From Deltaproteobacteria bacterium (GTDB lineage: Bacteria > Desulfobacterota > Desulfobulbia > Desulfobulbales > Desulfurivibrionaceae): a stretch of 64,000 nt of DNA. Of this stretch, positions 1 through 8,283 are shown in pieces (position 1 is the stretch's first letter; the number at the start of each line of letters is the position of its first letter). The stretch is from assembly GCA_013349285.1 (NCBI GenBank), contig DUZU01000001.1, positions 1 to 64,000 of the forward strand, read 5' to 3'. The translations under genes and the position numbers were made by a program. The notes under the pieces are model-generated. The model had not been told where the DNA came from. It did no database searches and was given only the letters and a program-made list of their open reading frames with translations.

Positions 1-2
1 CG

Positions 3-1574
3 CTGGTAACTCTGAACGGCGTCGAATTTACCGCCAATGATTATAAGGCCTGGTGGAAAAACTGGCAAGAGGAGGGAGATAAACTTCCCGCTACGCCGGA
101 CCAGTTTATCGAGTGGCAACTCATGGCCCAGGAGGCTCTTGATATGCAGTTTGATCAGGATCCTTCATATCAAAAAAAGTTGCTGGTGTTTTTGCAGGTG
201 CGTTCGCTGATGCTCCTGAAGAATGAAGAGATTGATTCAAAAAACGTGATTTCCGATCAGGAGGCCTGGGAGGTTTATGAGCAGGAATATTGCCCCAGGC
301 TGCGGTTGGCTGCGCTTATCTTTACCGACCAGCAGAATGCTGAGCAGAAGATGCAATCTTTGAAGGATGGCAAGACAACCTTTGATCAATTAGTTGCCGT
401 GGTTCCGACCGAGGCTCAGGTGCAAGCCGGAGAGACAAATGATAGTGGTCCTCAAGGCTATGACGAAAAGGTGGTCCGGTTAAAGAATCTTGAGCAAAAG
501 TGGCGTAATTCCTTGGAGGGGGCAAAGATCGGCGATCTGATCGGACCCCTGCAGGCGCAACATATCTATACCATTGTCAAGCCCATTGAGATCCTCGGTC
601 CCAGTCAGGAGGATTTTGCCCAGGTAAAAAAAAGGATTGTCGAAAAACTGGCAAAGAAAAATAGTCAGAACTTAACCGAAGAGCTCTTCAATAGGCTTAT
701 GAAGAAATATATGGTCAAAGTCGATGAAGAGTTGCTGGCTGCCATAGACGGTGAAGATCTTTCCGAAGAGGACGGCAAAAAGATTTTGATCTCCACCACT
801 AAAGAGCCGATCTCGGTTGGAGATTTTGTTAACATAATTAAAAAAGACGCGATGTTTCGGGCAAAGTATAAATTTGCCAAGCAGGAACTGGAGCGCAATA
901 AAAAAAGAATCCTGCTTAATGTTTTATCGCAAACCCTTATCTCTTGGGAATCCATGGCCAGGCATTATGAAGAAAAGGAGCCGTTAAAGCAAACCTTTGA
1001 TTTTTATCGCCGGCATCGCCTGGTTAGTCAGTTGAAGAGTCAGCTTATCAATCCAGAGGCCGAGATTACCGAGGAAGATGTTAAAAAATATTATGACGAG
1101 AACGATGCCATCCTTACCTCCCCTGAGATTGTGAGTTTCATGATGATCAAGGGGGAGCCGGAACTTATTGAAAAGATTGATGCCGAGATCAATAAGGGCA
1201 GCAGCTTTTCCGAGGTGGCTGAGAAAACCTTTCCCGGGGAGATGCCGGTCCGGCAGGTTCCGGTAGCGGATCTTGATAATGACCTTAGAAAAGTAGTTGA
1301 ATCTTTACGGGTTGGTGAAATAAGTAAACCTTTTCAGCACCAGGACATGTTGGCCTTGGTTAGGTTGGTCGGCAGAACCACCCCGAAGAAGGTCCCTTAT
1401 CAGCATGTACGTGAGCAGCTGACCTCGAAGCTCAAGGATGAAAAGTATGCCCGGGTAAAAAAGAATTTGCTGGATAATTTGAGAAAACGTTCCCAAATTG
1501 AGATAAACTATAAAGAGTGGGAAAGACTGCATAAGGAGCTTGAAGAAAGTTATGCTACGAAACAAAACAATTAG
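3..1574 (+). CDS. SurA/PpiC-like periplasmic peptidyl-prolyl isomerase or chaperone (5' end outside window)
   Basis: The reading frame is already open at the window edge, so the start codon and any signal peptide lie upstream; an internal ATG at 123 is not the true start. The visible N-terminus (VTLNGVEFTANDY) resembles the opening of SurA/PpiC-family chaperone domains. Two parvulin-like stretches can be made out. One runs from roughly codon 100 to 195, with a charged helix, a FDQLV segment and GDLIGPLQAQHIYTI. The second is near the C-terminus, with SFSEVAEKTF, VGEISKPFQHQD and LALVRLVGR. Such proteins act in the periplasm on secreted or outer-membrane clients. Its stop overlaps the start of the 26-heme lipoprotein gene by 23 bp, so the two are co-transcribed, and a role in folding the cytochromes next door is a reasonable inference. 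The parvulin domains are divergent, so real isomerase activity is uncertain. Confidence 0.75.
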   Translation: MVTLNGVEFTANDYKAWWKNWQEEGDKLPATPDQFIEWQLMAQEALDMQFDQDPSYQKKLLVFLQVRSLMLLKNEEIDSKNVISDQEAWEVYEQEYCPRLRLAALIFTDQQNAEQKMQSLKDGKTTFDQLVAVVPTEAQVQAGETNDSGPQGYDEKVVRLKNLEQKWRNSLEGAKIGDLIGPLQAQHIYTIVKPIEILGPSQEDFAQVKKRIVEKLAKKNSQNLTEELFNRLMKKYMVKVDEELLAAIDGEDLSEEDGKKILISTTKEPISVGDFVNIIKKDAMFRAKYKFAKQELERNKKRILLNVLSQTLISWESMARHYEEKEPLKQTFDFYRRHRLVSQLKSQLINPEAEITEEDVKKYYDENDAILTSPEIVSFMMIKGEPELIEKIDAEINKGSSFSEVAEKTFPGEMPVRQVPVADLDNDLRKVVESLRVGEISKPFQHQDMLALVRLVGRTTPKKVPYQHVREQLTSKLKDEKYARVKKNLLDNLRKRSQIEINYKEWERLHKELEESYATKQNN

Positions 1575-3501
1575 CTTTTGCTGTCTTCTGGCTGGATTGC
1601 TGTTTCTCGTAAGCTGCGTCAACGAGTCAACCCGGCAGCAACCGGTTCGTAAGGGGTGTACCGATTGCCATGCCGAAATGGCGGTTAAATTTCAAAGTGG
1701 CAACTTGCACGCCCCGGTTAAGGACAATGCCTGTTATTCCTGTCATCGACCCCATGGGATGGTTGGCGGGGTGTTCATGAAAGAAGAAATCCCGCAACTC
1801 TGCTTTCGGTGCCATGGCCAGTTGGCTGGCAAGGGGGGAGCGGTGGCTTCGGTGGTTCATTCCCCTTTTGCCAAAGGTAAGTGCGGCAGCTGTCATGACT
1901 CCCATAATTCGATCCAGCCCGACTTGTTGACGCAAAGCCTGAAAGAAGTTTGTTTCTCTTGTCATGCCAGAAAAGAATTTGAGAAAAAAAATGTCCATGC
2001 TCCTCTTGAGCAGGGATGCACCACCTGTCATAATCCTCATGCCGCCGGTCAGGAAAAGTTGTTAAAGACTGCGGCGGTCGAGCTGTGCCTCTCCTGTCAC
2101 CAGAATAAAAATTCTAAATTTATCGCCGCTCATTATGAATTCGGGGTGAACAGTGGTTGTGTTAACTGTCATAATCCCCATAGCTCGGACCGCGATGGCT
2201 TGTTGCGCGCGGTTGCCCATCAACCCGCCGATAAGGGCGAGTGTCGGAAATGTCACAGCCAGCAGCCCGGAGAAACTATTTCGGCCCCGGCGGAAAATAA
2301 TAGTTTATGCCTTTCCTGCCACCAGCAGGAAGCGGGCGCGGCGACCCTGTTGCATGAGCCGGTGGCCGAGGGTAAATGTGTGGATTGTCACGCGGTGCAT
2401 GCCAGTGAATATCAGGGATTGTTGCGCAGCTCTCCGACAACCGTTTGCCTGAAATGTCATCAGCGTGAACCGGCTGATGACAGGATAACGACCCATTCTC
2501 CCTATGGGAGTGGGGATTGTCTGACTTGTCATTTCGGGCATGGTGAAAAAGCCGCTGCCGGGTTGCGAGCCCAAGATGGAGCCCTCTGTTTTACCTGTCA
2601 CGACCAGAATAAGTTGGGGGGCGGCTCCCATGGCCATGAACCTGCGACCCAGGGGAAATGTCTTACCTGTCACGTTCCCCATCGGTCACCGGAAAAAGGT
2701 TTGCTTGCCAAGAAAGAGGTTCAGCTTTGTCTCACCTGTCATGGGGCGATCAGCAGTGAATTTGAGAAATTAAGTCTTCATCAGCCTTTTGCGGCCGGGG
2801 AGTGTAGTCGTTGTCATGATTCCCATCAGGGAAAAGGCCCCGGTAAGCTGCTGCGAAACTTGGCGGTCGGCGAGCTCTGTCTCACCTGTCATCAATCCTT
2901 GTTGGAGCGCCAGAATAATGAGCACAGTCATAGTCCTTTCAAGAAAGGCGAGTGCTTATCTTGTCATGGAGCCCACGCATCCGAGTTTCCCTTGTTGATG
3001 CGCAACAGGACCGGTGAGATTTGTTTGACTTGTCATGACAGCTTGCAACAACAGCTTACCGTTGCCAAATTTGCCCATGAACCCATGGCGCGAATGAATT
3101 GTAATGCTTGCCATGTTGCCCACGGCTCTGAGCTGAAAAATGATTTGGTCAAGGCCCAGCCTCTGCTCTGTCTTGATTGTCATCAAGAGGTCGGCGCTAA
3201 CTGGGCAAGTGGAGTTGCCCATCAGCCGGCTCGCCAGGATTGCGGCCTTTGTCACGCCCCGCATCTTTCTGAGAGCAAGGCGCTGTTAACCGTTGCCGCG
3301 GATAAATTATGTTTTACTTGCCATAAAGGCGATAGCCCAAGGTATAAAAAAGTGCATGGCGGTGTTACTCCTTCAGGGAAATCGTGTGTTACCTGCCATG
3401 ATCCTCATGGCGCGCCGAAAAAGGGTTTGTTGTACCCGGTAAGCCACAAGCCGTTCAGCCAGGGGCAATGCCGTGACTGTCATCCGGGGAGGGATAACTA
3501 A
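1552..3501 (+). CDS. 26-heme c-type cytochrome lipoprotein with doubled CXXCH repeats
   Basis: I count 26 CXXCH heme-binding motifs in about 649 residues. They come mostly in pairs in a repeating unit of about 45 residues: H-x-P, a Gly-rich turn, CxxCH-xx-H, an LL pair, then LCxxCH. The start is taken as ATG 1552 because AAGGAG lies 13 bases upstream; a TTG at 1540 would sit almost on top of that site. From this start the protein begins with a charged tip, a hydrophobic stretch and a lipobox LVSC with Cys22, so it should be a lipoprotein carried through Sec. The family is the doubled CXXCH motif group, whose members conduct electrons through stacked hemes in the periplasm or at the outer membrane. 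The gene overlaps the chaperone upstream and shares the bases TAATG with the 16-heme gene downstream. The specific electron partners cannot be told from sequence. Confidence 0.9.
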   Translation: MLRNKTISFCCLLAGLLFLVSCVNESTRQQPVRKGCTDCHAEMAVKFQSGNLHAPVKDNACYSCHRPHGMVGGVFMKEEIPQLCFRCHGQLAGKGGAVASVVHSPFAKGKCGSCHDSHNSIQPDLLTQSLKEVCFSCHARKEFEKKNVHAPLEQGCTTCHNPHAAGQEKLLKTAAVELCLSCHQNKNSKFIAAHYEFGVNSGCVNCHNPHSSDRDGLLRAVAHQPADKGECRKCHSQQPGETISAPAENNSLCLSCHQQEAGAATLLHEPVAEGKCVDCHAVHASEYQGLLRSSPTTVCLKCHQREPADDRITTHSPYGSGDCLTCHFGHGEKAAAGLRAQDGALCFTCHDQNKLGGGSHGHEPATQGKCLTCHVPHRSPEKGLLAKKEVQLCLTCHGAISSEFEKLSLHQPFAAGECSRCHDSHQGKGPGKLLRNLAVGELCLTCHQSLLERQNNEHSHSPFKKGECLSCHGAHASEFPLLMRNRTGEICLTCHDSLQQQLTVAKFAHEPMARMNCNACHVAHGSELKNDLVKAQPLLCLDCHQEVGANWASGVAHQPARQDCGLCHAPHLSESKALLTVAADKLCFTCHKGDSPRYKKVHGGVTPSGKSCVTCHDPHGAPKKGLLYPVSHKPFSQGQCRDCHPGRDN

Positions 3502-4661
3502 TGCGGAATATATCTATATTTTTATTGTGGATCTCTGTGGTCGGCATGGGTTCCACTGTTTTTGCTGCTGAAAAGATATGTTACAAGTGTCATCCCATCG
3601 CGACTTTTCAGGGAAAATCCGTGCATGCGCCGGTGGCAAAGGGTGCTTGCATCAGTTGCCATAACCCCCATGTTGCCAAATACGAGGGCTTGTTGCAGCA
3701 AAAGGGAGCTGATCTATGTTATTCCTGTCATCAGCAAGAAAGGATAGCCTACAGCAAAGGTAAAGTTCATAAGCCTGTTCAGGATGGTGATTGCGGCGCT
3801 TGTCATGCCCCGCATGCCGCCGGGCGCAATGCACTTTTGCGTAAGCCGTTGGCGCAAACCTGTTTAGGCTGCCATCAGGAAGAAAATGTTTATAAAAATA
3901 AACATAAACCATACGCCGACGGAAATTGCGGCGCCTGTCATCTGTCACACAATAGTTCCCGGGAGCAGTTGCTGAAAAGCAGTGGCGATCAACTTTGTCT
4001 GCAGTGTCACAAGGACCCCGAGGTCTTGGCCGGTCACAAAGGTTTCCCCCGCAAGGTCCGTCTTTGTTCAACCTGTCATAATCCCCATGGCAGTGAGAAA
4101 AAGGGGTTGATGCGCGCATTCGTGCATCCTGAAGATAAGAAAGGCTGCAACTCCTGCCATAGCAAGGACATTCGGGACAGCGACCTATGTTTTTCTTGTC
4201 ATGCCGAGGTGAAAAAACAGGTTATGGCCACCCATAGTCATTTGCAGGCAAACGATGGGAATTCCTGCATGGGCTGTCACAGTCCCCATGCCGCCGATAC
4301 CAAAAATTTACTTCGCGGAAAAGAAAATCAGCTTTGTTGGTCTTGCCATAGTGAAACCGCGGAACGGATGGCCCCTTCATTGCACAAACATCCGGCGGTT
4401 AAAAGTTGCAGTGAATGTCATGCCCCGCACGGAGCCAATCAGGTGGCAATGTTGAAAGCGGAAGGCAATGCCCTTTGTAGCCGGTGCCATGAAACCCAGG
4501 GTAAATTCAGCCACCCGGTCGGTGGAGAGATTGTGGATCATCGGACGGATAAAGTGATGGATTGTCTCACCTGTCATAACCCGATGGGAAGCGATCATCG
4601 ATTTCATCTGAAACAGAGTGGAAAGAAAACGTTATGTGTACAGTGCCACCGCAGCTATTAA
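3501..4661 (+). CDS. 16-heme periplasmic c-type cytochrome (doubled CXXCH family)
   Basis: The 386-residue protein carries 16 CXXCH motifs in the same paired repeat style as the 26-heme neighbour. It starts with a Sec signal peptide ending near VFAAEK and has no lipobox, so it is probably soluble in the periplasm, or secreted. Almost every first-of-pair motif is followed by a PH or SH dipeptide that can supply the distal histidine of a bis-His heme. The start overlaps the previous stop by one base (TAATG) and follows a GGGGAGGGA ribosome site, so translation is coupled. It most likely relays electrons between the inner membrane and the lipoprotein or nanowire components encoded beside it. The partner assignment is inference. 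Confidence 0.9.
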   Translation: MRNISIFLLWISVVGMGSTVFAAEKICYKCHPIATFQGKSVHAPVAKGACISCHNPHVAKYEGLLQQKGADLCYSCHQQERIAYSKGKVHKPVQDGDCGACHAPHAAGRNALLRKPLAQTCLGCHQEENVYKNKHKPYADGNCGACHLSHNSSREQLLKSSGDQLCLQCHKDPEVLAGHKGFPRKVRLCSTCHNPHGSEKKGLMRAFVHPEDKKGCNSCHSKDIRDSDLCFSCHAEVKKQVMATHSHLQANDGNSCMGCHSPHAADTKNLLRGKENQLCWSCHSETAERMAPSLHKHPAVKSCSECHAPHGANQVAMLKAEGNALCSRCHETQGKFSHPVGGEIVDHRTDKVMDCLTCHNPMGSDHRFHLKQSGKKTLCVQCHRSY

Positions 4662-4719
4662 TGATTATTATATAATTAAATCCTGCGTAATTTTTTGAGG
4701 ATATGGAGACATCTACGAC

Positions 4720-5631
4720 ATGAAGTGGTTGCCGATGAAACACTGGATGGTTTGGGGTCTTGCGTTGGGCCTGGTCGCCTTTTCTGCCATGGGGCCCGTG
4801 GAAGAGGTTTACGGCAAAAAGGAGCCGTGGCAATGGCTGGCCAGTTTGCGGGGCTCGGGTTTGAAGACTCCTCTTTTGTTGCCGACTGCCGTTTATGTCG
4901 ATGAGTCAAAAGAGAGATATTATGTTATCGATGCCGGCGGTGATCGTATTTTTTCCTATGACAAGGAAGGGACGCTTCTTAAAATATTTGCCGGGGAAGG
5001 AGAGCATCTTCTGCAAAAACCCTATGATATGGTTCGGTTAGCCGATGGCCAGCTTGTCGTTGTGGAAAAAGAGCGCAATACCCTTGCTAAAATTGATCTG
5101 AAAAACAAGAAAACCGAATATGTTAATATTGTTTTTGATAAGAAGCGCGTTTTTGTTGATCGCTTGGATATTGTCGGCGACCATATCTACGTCCTTGATC
5201 GGACGAGCGGTTCGGTTTTTTGCCTGAATGAGCAGTTGGCGGTGACCCGTCATTTTCCCGCCCCTGCCGTTTCCAACGGGATTGTTGATTTTCAGGTGAG
5301 AGATGGTAAGCTTTGGGTCTTGGGGCAACTGGATAAAAGACTCTACCAGCTCGGCGATGGAGGTAAGGTGGAAGCGCAGTTGGAGCTGGGCAACTCCCTT
5401 GCCTTTCCCGTCTCTTTTGATATGGACGCCAGTGGTAATTTTTATGTATTGGACCGTCATCTTGGCTCGGTCGTCGTCTATGACGGTACCGGCCATGTAA
5501 AATATAGTTTTCTGGGTAAAGGGCATAATCGAGATATGCTCTTTTACCCAAATGAAATCCGTTTCGATCCTTGGGGGAGGATGTGTGTGGTTGACGAGGG
5601 CAATGGTCGAGTGGAGATTTTTACCCGCTAG
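4720..5631 (+). CDS. Secreted NHL/6-bladed beta-propeller protein of the cytochrome cluster
   Basis: A signal peptide (LALGLVAFSAMG) is followed by about six repeats of the form YVID-GGDRIFSYD, VVVEKERNTLAKID, IYVLDRTSGSVFCL, LWVLGQLDKRLYQL, FYVLDRHLGSVVVYD and MCVVDEGNGRVEIF. This is the pattern of NHL-type propeller blades, which act as protein-protein binding scaffolds. No heme motif or catalytic signature is visible. A GGAG about 10 bases before ATG 4720 supports the start. A TATAAT at 4671-4676 lies upstream but without a recognisable -35 box, so a separate promoter is only a possibility. Propeller proteins commonly accompany outer-surface cytochrome genes in metal-reducing bacteria, so a role in assembly, export or anchoring of the cytochromes is likely but unproven. 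Confidence 0.8.
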   Translation: MKWLPMKHWMVWGLALGLVAFSAMGPVEEVYGKKEPWQWLASLRGSGLKTPLLLPTAVYVDESKERYYVIDAGGDRIFSYDKEGTLLKIFAGEGEHLLQKPYDMVRLADGQLVVVEKERNTLAKIDLKNKKTEYVNIVFDKKRVFVDRLDIVGDHIYVLDRTSGSVFCLNEQLAVTRHFPAPAVSNGIVDFQVRDGKLWVLGQLDKRLYQLGDGGKVEAQLELGNSLAFPVSFDMDASGNFYVLDRHLGSVVVYDGTGHVKYSFLGKGHNRDMLFYPNEIRFDPWGRMCVVDEGNGRVEIFTR

Positions 5632-5640
5632 AGGTATGAT

Positions 5641-6717
5641 ATGTATTTTTCAAGGATCTCCGGGTTATCGTTTGTTTTTTGGTTGATGTCGGCAGCTGTC
5701 GGCTTGGCCAGGGTCAGTGGTTTGTGTGTTGATTGCCATACGATGCACAACAGTCAGAATGGTGAATCAGTGGTTTTTAAGTACGACACCATCACCAAGG
5801 GCATTGTCTCCGGCGTGGATGAGGTGAATCCCGGCTTGCTTAATACCGACTGCGTAGGTTGCCATCAGGGGACTAATTCACCGGGTTCCGTCCCCTTTGT
5901 TCTGGATATCAATGCCACAGACGGCACCTATGGCACCACCGGCACCGAAGGCACCACCTTGGCCGGGGGGAATTTTTTCTGGGTGGCGGGCAATGAGCGG
6001 GCCGGGCACAATGTGGCCGGGATTGTCGGCAGCGACCTCACGTTGACAACTGCCCCCGGCGGGGACATGGCCGTTCAGGTAACCTGTGCCGGGATCAATG
6101 GTTGCCATGGCGATACCGGTTCGGATGGGCAAGTGCAGTCGCTATTGGGAAGTCATCACAAGAATGACTCCTCTGTCTGGAAGACCGGCGTGCTGGCTAC
6201 CCCGACCGACATGTCGGCCAGCTATCGTTTTCTGGCCGGGGTCAAGGGCATGGAAGATACCGGCTATGAGTTAAATCCCAGTAAGAGCAAGCATAATAGG
6301 TATTACGGGGTAGACCGAAATATCAGCGGAGATGCTGCCACCGGCAGCATCAGCAGCCTCTGTGCCCGTTGTCACGGTGATTTTCATAGTGGCGCCGGGG
6401 TCGGCGCGGATGGTTTCACTACTAGTGTCTGGCTGCGCCACCCCGTAGATTATGATATGTCCCGGGCCTCCTCAAGTTCCGAGTACGCAACCTATAACGG
6501 AGACAACTCATACAGTGTTATTTCGCCGGTGGCCGGCTCAGCCGATGGCATGGATGATACCCTTTATAATCAGACCGGTGATGCGATTGTCATGTGTCTT
6601 TCATGTCACCGCGCCCATGGGTCACGCTTTGATTCCAGTTTGCGGTGGAATTATAAGAAATGGCCTGCTCTTGACGGCTATAATGGTTGCGCGGTTTGTC
6701 ATACCTCCAAGAATTAA
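5641..6717 (+). CDS. OmcS-like six-heme secreted cytochrome, candidate nanowire (filament) subunit
   Basis: The 358-residue protein has a signal peptide cleaved near residue 23, with the first heme motif right after it (CVDCH, 29-33, followed by TMHNS). Further motifs lie at 71-75, 241-245, 319-323 and 350-354. A non-standard CX5CH (CAGINGCH) spans residues 149-156, giving six predicted hemes. The landmark order matches my recollection of Geobacter OmcS: C-x-x-CHTMHNS at the mature N-terminus, TLTTAPGG just before heme 3, YRxLxGxxG, CxxCH-x-D(I/F)H-S followed by LRHP, DDT before CLSCHRAH, and a C-terminal CxxCH ending the protein. OmcS polymerises into micrometre filaments with a continuous heme chain. 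Length and heme number fit that family. Filament formation here is inferred from family resemblance and the neighbours. It could instead be a non-polymerising OmcS/OmcT/OmcE relative. Confidence 0.82.
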   Translation: MYFSRISGLSFVFWLMSAAVGLARVSGLCVDCHTMHNSQNGESVVFKYDTITKGIVSGVDEVNPGLLNTDCVGCHQGTNSPGSVPFVLDINATDGTYGTTGTEGTTLAGGNFFWVAGNERAGHNVAGIVGSDLTLTTAPGGDMAVQVTCAGINGCHGDTGSDGQVQSLLGSHHKNDSSVWKTGVLATPTDMSASYRFLAGVKGMEDTGYELNPSKSKHNRYYGVDRNISGDAATGSISSLCARCHGDFHSGAGVGADGFTTSVWLRHPVDYDMSRASSSSEYATYNGDNSYSVISPVAGSADGMDDTLYNQTGDAIVMCLSCHRAHGSRFDSSLRWNYKKWPALDGYNGCAVCHTSKN

Positions 6718-6804
6718 GGTTTGCGATGCCTGTTTGGTTGGTTCCTGCTAAATTATTAATCAGTCTCTTGTCTGCTGACGAAAGGTAAGCCCTTATTTAA
6801 CGTT

Positions 6805-8235
6805 ATGAGATCAACACCCCTTATTATCAGCCGGTTTTTCGTCATATTAGTTATGGGCTGCTCCTTGTTGCTGGCCGGGTGCCATAGTTTGGATAAGCCG
6901 GAGGTTGTCAGACTTTTGGTTTCACCGCCAGGAGCCGGTGAGGCCATTGTCAGTGTTTTTATCCAGATTGATAGTGAAACGGTAACCGGGGCATGGTTGG
7001 AGATCGGTTCTGTTGAGTTGGTCGGCGCGAATGGGGTTTTCCCTTTACAGTTGGGGATGAAGCAAGTTGATTCCCGCGAGTTAAGCGGGCGGCAGCGTTT
7101 TTTGGCCAGGGCCAATGTCAATGCCGGGTCGTATAAGAGCTTACGTCTCACCATAGAAAAATCGGCCTTGGTCCGTGATGGTGTAAAGCATATCCTTTCC
7201 GTTGTTAATCCGGTTGTTGAACTTCCTCTTCCTGCGGATTTTCAGCTGAGAGCCCAGGAAAGCTCTTCCTTGTTCATCGTTTGGGACGAAGAAGAGTCGA
7301 TTAAAAACATGGCTTTTTTTGAGCCGCAAATGCGGGTTGTTTCTCAGAAACAGCCTCTGCTTGCCGATTTGGCCTATGTTAGTTGTCCCGAGATCGATAC
7401 CGTTTTCATGGTTAGAACCGATAAAAACTGGGTGGTCGGCTCTTTTGCCATAAGTGGCGAACCCACGTATCTGGAGTATAATTCCGATAAAAAAAATCTT
7501 TTGGTGATGACCGAAAAAGGGGCGGAGATTCATGTGGTTAAGGCGGCAACCGGCCAGACCCAGGACCGGATAAAAATTCCGATGACCGCCCGCCCGGTAG
7601 CCATGGTGAGTCCGGATGGCCTTTATGGCTATATCCTTGACGGGGATGGGGGATTTCTGCTTAAAGTTGATCTTGAGCAAGGAACTTTGAGCCAGCGGGT
7701 TCGTCTCGGGGGGCGGCCCCAATTTCTTGCCTGGCTCGAAGAGAGTGCGCAATTGGTCGCGGTTTCCGAGGTCTCGCAAAGTATAATTTTTGTGGATCCG
7801 GAAAGTTTGACTATTGCCGAGACCATGATCGTCGGCAATTCGCCCAGCGCCGTACTTGCCTCGGAGGGATATCTCTATGTTACCGAAAGGATGTCAAACT
7901 CCTTGGGGATCTATGATTTTAATACCCGGCAGTTACAAAAACGAGTGAGTGTCGGGTTTGAACCCCGTAGACTTTTTAAATTGGACGACATTTTATATGT
8001 GAGCAATTATTCAAGCAGTTCCCTGTCTCTTTTGTTGACGGGGCAGCAGCGGATGCTCCATAATATCCAAGTTGGGGGGCATCCTTTTAACATGGCCGCT
8101 TCTTCAAGAAACCGATGGTTATATGTCGTTGAACAGGAAGTGGGGCGGATTGCGGTAATTGATCAAACGATGAATCGAGTTGTTTCGCATATTGAACTTG
8201 GCGCTTCTCCCTTTGAGATGGTGACGGTACAGTAA
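6805..8235 (+). CDS. Lipoprotein with YVTN-type beta-propeller, cytochrome cluster
   Basis: The N-terminus carries a lipobox (LLLAGC), so the protein is a predicted lipoprotein of 476 residues. Residues about 35-175 form a beta-rich domain resembling the DUF4382-type carbohydrate- or adhesion-associated fold (SVELVGANGVFPL, GSYKSLRLTIEK). The remaining 300 residues are repeats typical of YVTN propellers: VAMVSPDGLYGYILD, SIIFVDPESLTIAETMIVGNSPSAVL, LYVTERMSNSLGIYDF, WLYVVEQEVGRIAVID. It has no heme motif. It is the second propeller protein in the cluster and sits directly after the OmcS-like gene. A surface scaffold, cap or export partner for the filament is an attractive inference, but nothing in the sequence shows enzymatic activity. 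Confidence 0.75.
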   Translation: MRSTPLIISRFFVILVMGCSLLLAGCHSLDKPEVVRLLVSPPGAGEAIVSVFIQIDSETVTGAWLEIGSVELVGANGVFPLQLGMKQVDSRELSGRQRFLARANVNAGSYKSLRLTIEKSALVRDGVKHILSVVNPVVELPLPADFQLRAQESSSLFIVWDEEESIKNMAFFEPQMRVVSQKQPLLADLAYVSCPEIDTVFMVRTDKNWVVGSFAISGEPTYLEYNSDKKNLLVMTEKGAEIHVVKAATGQTQDRIKIPMTARPVAMVSPDGLYGYILDGDGGFLLKVDLEQGTLSQRVRLGGRPQFLAWLEESAQLVAVSEVSQSIIFVDPESLTIAETMIVGNSPSAVLASEGYLYVTERMSNSLGIYDFNTRQLQKRVSVGFEPRRLFKLDDILYVSNYSSSSLSLLLTGQQRMLHNIQVGGHPFNMAASSRNRWLYVVEQEVGRIAVIDQTMNRVVSHIELGASPFEMVTVQ

Positions 8236-8283
8236 CTATATTTTAAATTTTTGATATAAGCCTGGTTGCATCGGGGATTAATT

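Noticed and set aside
1627-3264. Long open frames antisense to the multiheme genes
   Set aside because: They are produced by the repetitive TGTCAT-rich codon pattern of the heme motifs and show no own ribosome sites or protein families.
1650-4650. Repeated short DNA units that might suggest a CRISPR array
   Set aside because: The repeats are degenerate, in frame with CXXCH coding and have no constant repeat-spacer spacing.
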